A DNA stretch of 10,000 nt, from the NCBI GenBank assembly GCA_009663005.1, contig CM018888.1:11209832-11219831 (forward strand). Direction: 5' to 3'. Of the stretch, positions 7,822 through 10,000 are shown one piece after another; position 1 is the stretch's first letter, and each line of letters opens with the position of its first letter. The stretch is from Actinidia chinensis. Its lineage: Eukaryota; Streptophyta; Magnoliopsida; Ericales; Actinidiaceae. Under the pieces are notes generated by a model, which was given only the letters and a program-made list of their open reading frames with translations, made no database searches and had not been told where the DNA came from. The position numbers were made by a program, and so were the translations under genes.

Positions 7822-8025
7822 TAAATATAAACGCTTTTTCAACAAGGATAGGAAATTCTGCCTCAAATGAATCTTATAGAAGAAAATTCATATACAATTA
7901 CAGATTTAAAAAAAAATTCAAATGACGTTTCAAGAATATGATAGTCTACTCTCTTCTTTTCTTTTTTCTTTTTTTATAGTAGCCAAGTGCTGTTCTGATT
8001 TTTTTCTTGTCCATAAAATTTGTAG

Positions 8026-8116
8026 GAATCATTGTTCGCAATACTCTTGTGATATATGATCGTGAGCATGAAAAAACTGGTTTCTGGAAAACTAATTGTT
8101 CTGGGAAAGACTTCAA
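8026..8116 (+). pseudogene. Exon 8 remnant: end of the catalytic domain
   Basis: Joined to exon 7 as LLGG, it reads GIIVRNTLVIYDREHEKTG and then FWKTNCS with no break, the strongest family match in the window. (Relatives: LLGGI(I/V)VRNTLVVYDRE, GFWKTNCSELWERL.) After TGTTCT, seven bases appear missing compared with relatives (SELWERLQ), so WERLQ follows out of frame at 8102-8116. The acceptor is TTTGTAG at 8025. No further exon is recognised: the Pro/Ser-rich linker, extracellular tail and membrane anchor of the family are absent through the window end. Confidence 0.9.
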
Positions 8117-8334
8117 ATCTTATTTGCAGGGATCGTTAACACAGGCCACGCTTCCATCACATAGAGGCACCAAATTCTTGACTGAGCGCGATCACCGACA
8201 GAATGAGCGCGATCAGGGACGACCTCGGATCGTCTGCCTCTCTCCAGCAACGACATGGATGCTATGGGAGAGAGAGAAGGGAAGAATTAATGGGAGAGGC
8301 AGAACGGGATCGAAGACTGGACCAAGCATGAACG

Positions 8335-8355
8335 TCAGAGGTATCTGACCTCTGA
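8335..8355. repeat. Perfect 8-bp hairpin
   Basis: TCAGAGGT and ACCTCTGA form a perfect inverted repeat around the five-base loop ATCTG. No T-run follows, so a terminator is not implied. Confidence 0.8.
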
Positions 8356-8410
8356 TTGAAGCCCAACCCAGAGATCCAGGCTACGTCGATTCAGGATTCG
8401 AATTGGCCTC

Positions 8411-8434
8411 CACGTGACCTCGATCTGCCACGTG
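8411..8434. promoter_or_regulatory. Pair of G-box (CACGTG) motifs
   Basis: CACGTG occurs at 8411-8416 and 8429-8434, 18 bp apart, in the flanking contexts CCTC-CACGTG and CACGTG-AGGG, which are almost mirror images. G-boxes bind plant bZIP and bHLH factors. With no gene downstream, use as a regulatory site is only a possibility. Confidence 0.3.
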
Positions 8435-8640
8435 AGGGTCAATCTGACTCGACATGATTCTCGTCACTCGCCGGCCTCCTATAGGCTTCGTCGTCACTAG
8501 ATGACTCCGACACCTTCGACAGGTGAACGAATGAAACACGCAGTCGGGGGGCAGAGGTGAGTCCGTGTGGTAGAGGACTAGGGCGAGAGGGGCTTGTGTA
8601 TAGACGATTTTAGCGTTGTTTCCTGTGAATGAGCCCTTAG

Positions 8641-9002
8641 ACAAAAGGTTAAGTTTCACATGCTCTTCTGTAGTTTGATAAAGGTTTCTTCAATTGGTCC
8701 TACAATTACAATTTGAATAATTAAAATCACAGGTTCAATTTAATTCAAATATAGTCCCCCTTCACTTCCCACTAGAAACACTCCAATCCATACTTTATTA
8801 GTTCCTAAATTTTTAAAAAAAATCAACAAAATCCACAATTTTTTATTTATTTATATTTTTTTATTAAAGAGGCAATTAAAAACCGCATTTAAGGAAAAGT
8901 TCCTTTATTGGAACCCATTTATTTTGATCCCTGAATTAAATTGGGTAATTAAAAACACTCCAATTTCAAATCAATTAAATAGTATTGTCAAAAATTGAAA
9001 AA
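8641..9002. other. AT-rich non-coding sequence
   Basis: No gene or transposon end is recognised. There is repeated AATT-type wording (CAATTTAATTCAAAT, CAATTTCAAATCAATTAAAT, AATTAAAAAC twice), ending in an A-run at 8998-9009. Confidence 0.5.
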
Positions 9003-9022
9003 AAAAAAATTTGCGGTGTGGT

Positions 9023-9050
9023 TGAGGTTGTGAGGTTGTGAGGTTGTGAG
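9023..9050. repeat. 8-bp tandem repeat, 3.5 copies of TGAGGTTG
   Basis: TGAGGTTG is repeated at 9023, 9031 and 9039, then TGAG. It opens a G/T-rich, A/C-poor stretch that runs to about 9200 (GTGTGTGTG, GTGGTGACTGTGG, GTTGGTGGTGTGGTTG). Such strand skew is seen in transposon subterminal regions and in simple-sequence drift. No coding sense was recognised. Confidence 0.85.
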
Positions 9051-9211
9051 CTGTGTGTGTGATCTGCTGTGTTGGTCTTGCTATCGATGATCTGTTTATG
9101 GATGTGTCCGTGGTTTGTGTCTTTTGAGCTGATGAAGCTGTGATATGCTGTGTGCGTGGTGACTGTGGATCCGTTGGTGGTGTGGTTGATGTTAAGACAA
9201 TTAAGGCTTGG

Positions 9212-9264
9212 TTTGGTAATGCTTAAAAACCAAGTTTTTTTGAGCTGCTACCAAAAAAACCAAA
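9212..9264. mobile_element. Possible transposon terminal or foldback sequence
   Basis: GGCTTGGTTTGGTAATGC resembles ends of plant hAT-type MITEs. Within 55 bp there are partial reverse complements (AAAACCAAG, and CTACCAAAAAAACCAAAG), so the stretch can fold on itself. No partner end or target duplication was found in the window, so this is tentative. Confidence 0.25.
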
Positions 9265-10000
9265 GATTTTTTAACTTTTTGCTTTTCTGGCTTTACTTTA
9301 GTTACAAATTAAACAAAAAAAACAAAAAACAAAAAAGTAAAAAAGTCCAATTCTGATTGGGAGAGAGAAAGGCTATTGTGAGTTTGAATATCTTTTAAGT
9401 TAATTATGAATTTTTGTTAAGTATCATTTTTAAAATTTGAATATATTATACCACGCCCTAATCTTAGGATCTTTCCACTTATCCCCGCTCACCTACAGCT
9501 CCCGTGTTGTTGCAACTAAGCTTCAAATGCGGTCGAGAGTGCTCCTCCATCCGTTGGGGGCCTTCAACTTTTGATGGAACAAAAACTCAACAGAGATGTG
9601 TCACAAGAGTGACTCCTACTTGATCTCCAAAACACGATTTCCTTGGTCAATAATAAGCTGCAAGTTTTTAGTAACATAGTGCCATAAATTCTACTGATGA
9701 ATCTCCCACTTTTGTTTCGTTGTTGTTTTGCCACACTAGGAAGCCAACACTTTCTATTATAAATCTAACACGGTTGATGTGTATTTGTGTTCATTAGTTG
9801 GTATAGTATGAACGTGGTACTTGTTGGCCTGGAGAGGAAAAAAAGTGTATGCCGGCCTAAATCATTTGCATTGGAGAAAGCATACAACTTATATCCCTTC
9901 TTATCTTCGCTTTTAACTAATTTAAAATTTTGATCGTAGTTAAATATTTTTTTTCCCAAAAATTTGATAAACCTGAAGTCTCATTCTCGAATTTATAGAT
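9265..10000. other. Unassigned sequence to window end
   Basis: No gene, RNA or mobile element is recognised. The part 9450-9650 is less AT-rich and could be an old repeat or exon relic, but none of its six frames shows a motif I know. A 64-residue minus-strand frame (9765-9959) has no recognisable domain. Confidence 0.5.

Larger units (their letters stand above)
6256..8025 (+). other. Intron 7 of the protease relic (about 1.77 kb)
   Basis: The intron lies between GTATTATG and TTTGTAG and is enlarged by repeats: a diverged tandem pair at 6798-6957 and a full MITE at 7427-7821. The rest (6256-6797, 6958-7426) is AT-rich, with no recognised gene on either strand. Confidence 0.65.
3053..8116 (+). 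pseudogene. Decayed multi-exon pepsin-like aspartyl protease gene (family A1, plant type)
   Basis: Eight exon remnants in order match the plant aspartyl protease group resembling Arabidopsis At3g50050 and At5g43100: secreted or membrane-anchored A1 proteases with catalytic DTG and DSG motifs. Conserved peptides run from HMRLYDDLLLNG through YYTTR, CSTCEQCG, YERQYAEMSS, NESELAPQR, SQHADGIMG, SPYYNIELKEIHV, DVSQLS, SPENYLFR and LLGG to GIIVRNTLVIYDREH and GFWKTNC. Most exon edges keep GT...AG and the expected phase (split codons GG|T, AG|T and G|GA). The gene is broken: frameshifts in exons 1, 2, 3, 5, 7 and 8, stops in exon 3, a missing segment after exon 4, and no C-terminal tail or membrane anchor. 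The region normally ending in DSGTT is not found. It cannot make a working protease as written. An alternative is an intact gene obscured by uncorrected long-read indels, because most breaks are one-base changes. Family identity is firm; pseudogene status is likely but not proven. Confidence 0.88.
8117..8640. other. GC-richer island of unknown origin
   Basis: Base composition changes sharply from the AT-rich flanks to a CpG-containing, GC-richer stretch. It holds a 21-bp step direct repeat (TGAGCGCGATCA at 8183-8194 and 8204-8215), a hairpin at 8335-8355 and two CACGTG sites. Open frames on both strands (8007-8348 continuing from exon 8, and 8381-8659 minus) have no motif I recognise. It may be a transposon or LTR fragment that replaced the 3' end of the protease gene, but no ends were identified. 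Confidence 0.4.

Noticed and set aside
8381..8659. Minus-strand ORF of 92 residues in the GC-rich island
   Set aside because: No recognisable motif, no neighbouring exons, and length is unremarkable for this base composition.
9455..9660. Less AT-rich stretch thought to be a Helitron or exon relic
   Set aside because: No CTRR end with hairpin, no splice-compatible open frame and no known peptide could be found.
1..10000. CRISPR array, tRNA genes, or bacterial-type operon signals
   Set aside because: No regularly spaced identical repeats, no tRNA-like T-loop and acceptor pairing noticed, and the content is clearly nuclear plant DNA.

Overview
The window is AT-rich, repeat-laden nuclear DNA of a flowering plant, probably a eudicot. 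This is inferred from a fragment of nuclear 25S rRNA, plant-type miniature transposons (a TAA-flanked PIF/Harbinger-like MITE and a Stowaway-like end), plant GT-AG intron structure, and the remains of a plant-specific pepsin-like aspartyl protease gene. I see no intact protein-coding gene. Most open frames are short chance ORFs in AT-rich DNA or pieces of the decayed protease gene.

Layout. Positions 1-865 are low-information sequence with one short tandem duplication (55-127). Positions 866-1132 look like a decayed Stowaway-type MITE. Positions 1209-1406 are a truncated, mutated piece of nuclear 25S rRNA in sense orientation. Positions 1407-2900 are AT-rich non-coding DNA with a 16-bp direct repeat and a strong hairpin (2049-2100). 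Positions 3053-8116 are the main content: a multi-exon aspartyl protease gene (family A1, nepenthesin/pepsin-like) on the + strand. It can be read exon by exon through conserved peptides (HMRLYDDLLLNG, YYTTR, CSTCEQCG, YERQYAEMSS, NESELAPQR, SQHADGIMG, SPENYLFR, GIIVRNTLVIYDREH), with matching splice sites and intron phases. Many one-base indels break it. The first catalytic DTG is out of frame with the exon's start, the piece with the second catalytic DSG is not found, and the C-terminal tail is missing.

The last recognised intron (6256-8025) holds a clean 395-bp PIF/Harbinger-like MITE (7427-7821) and a diverged tandem repeat (6798-6957). After the last recognisable exon comes an unexplained GC-richer island (8117-8640), then AT-rich DNA, a G/T-skewed stretch with an 8-bp tandem repeat (9003-9200), a possible transposon end near 9212, and unassigned sequence to the window end.

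Nothing here looks like a new functional system. The points most worth a second look are the exon-resolved protease relic with its insertion-heavy indel pattern, which could be true decay or uncorrected long-read error, and the mutated rRNA fragment.
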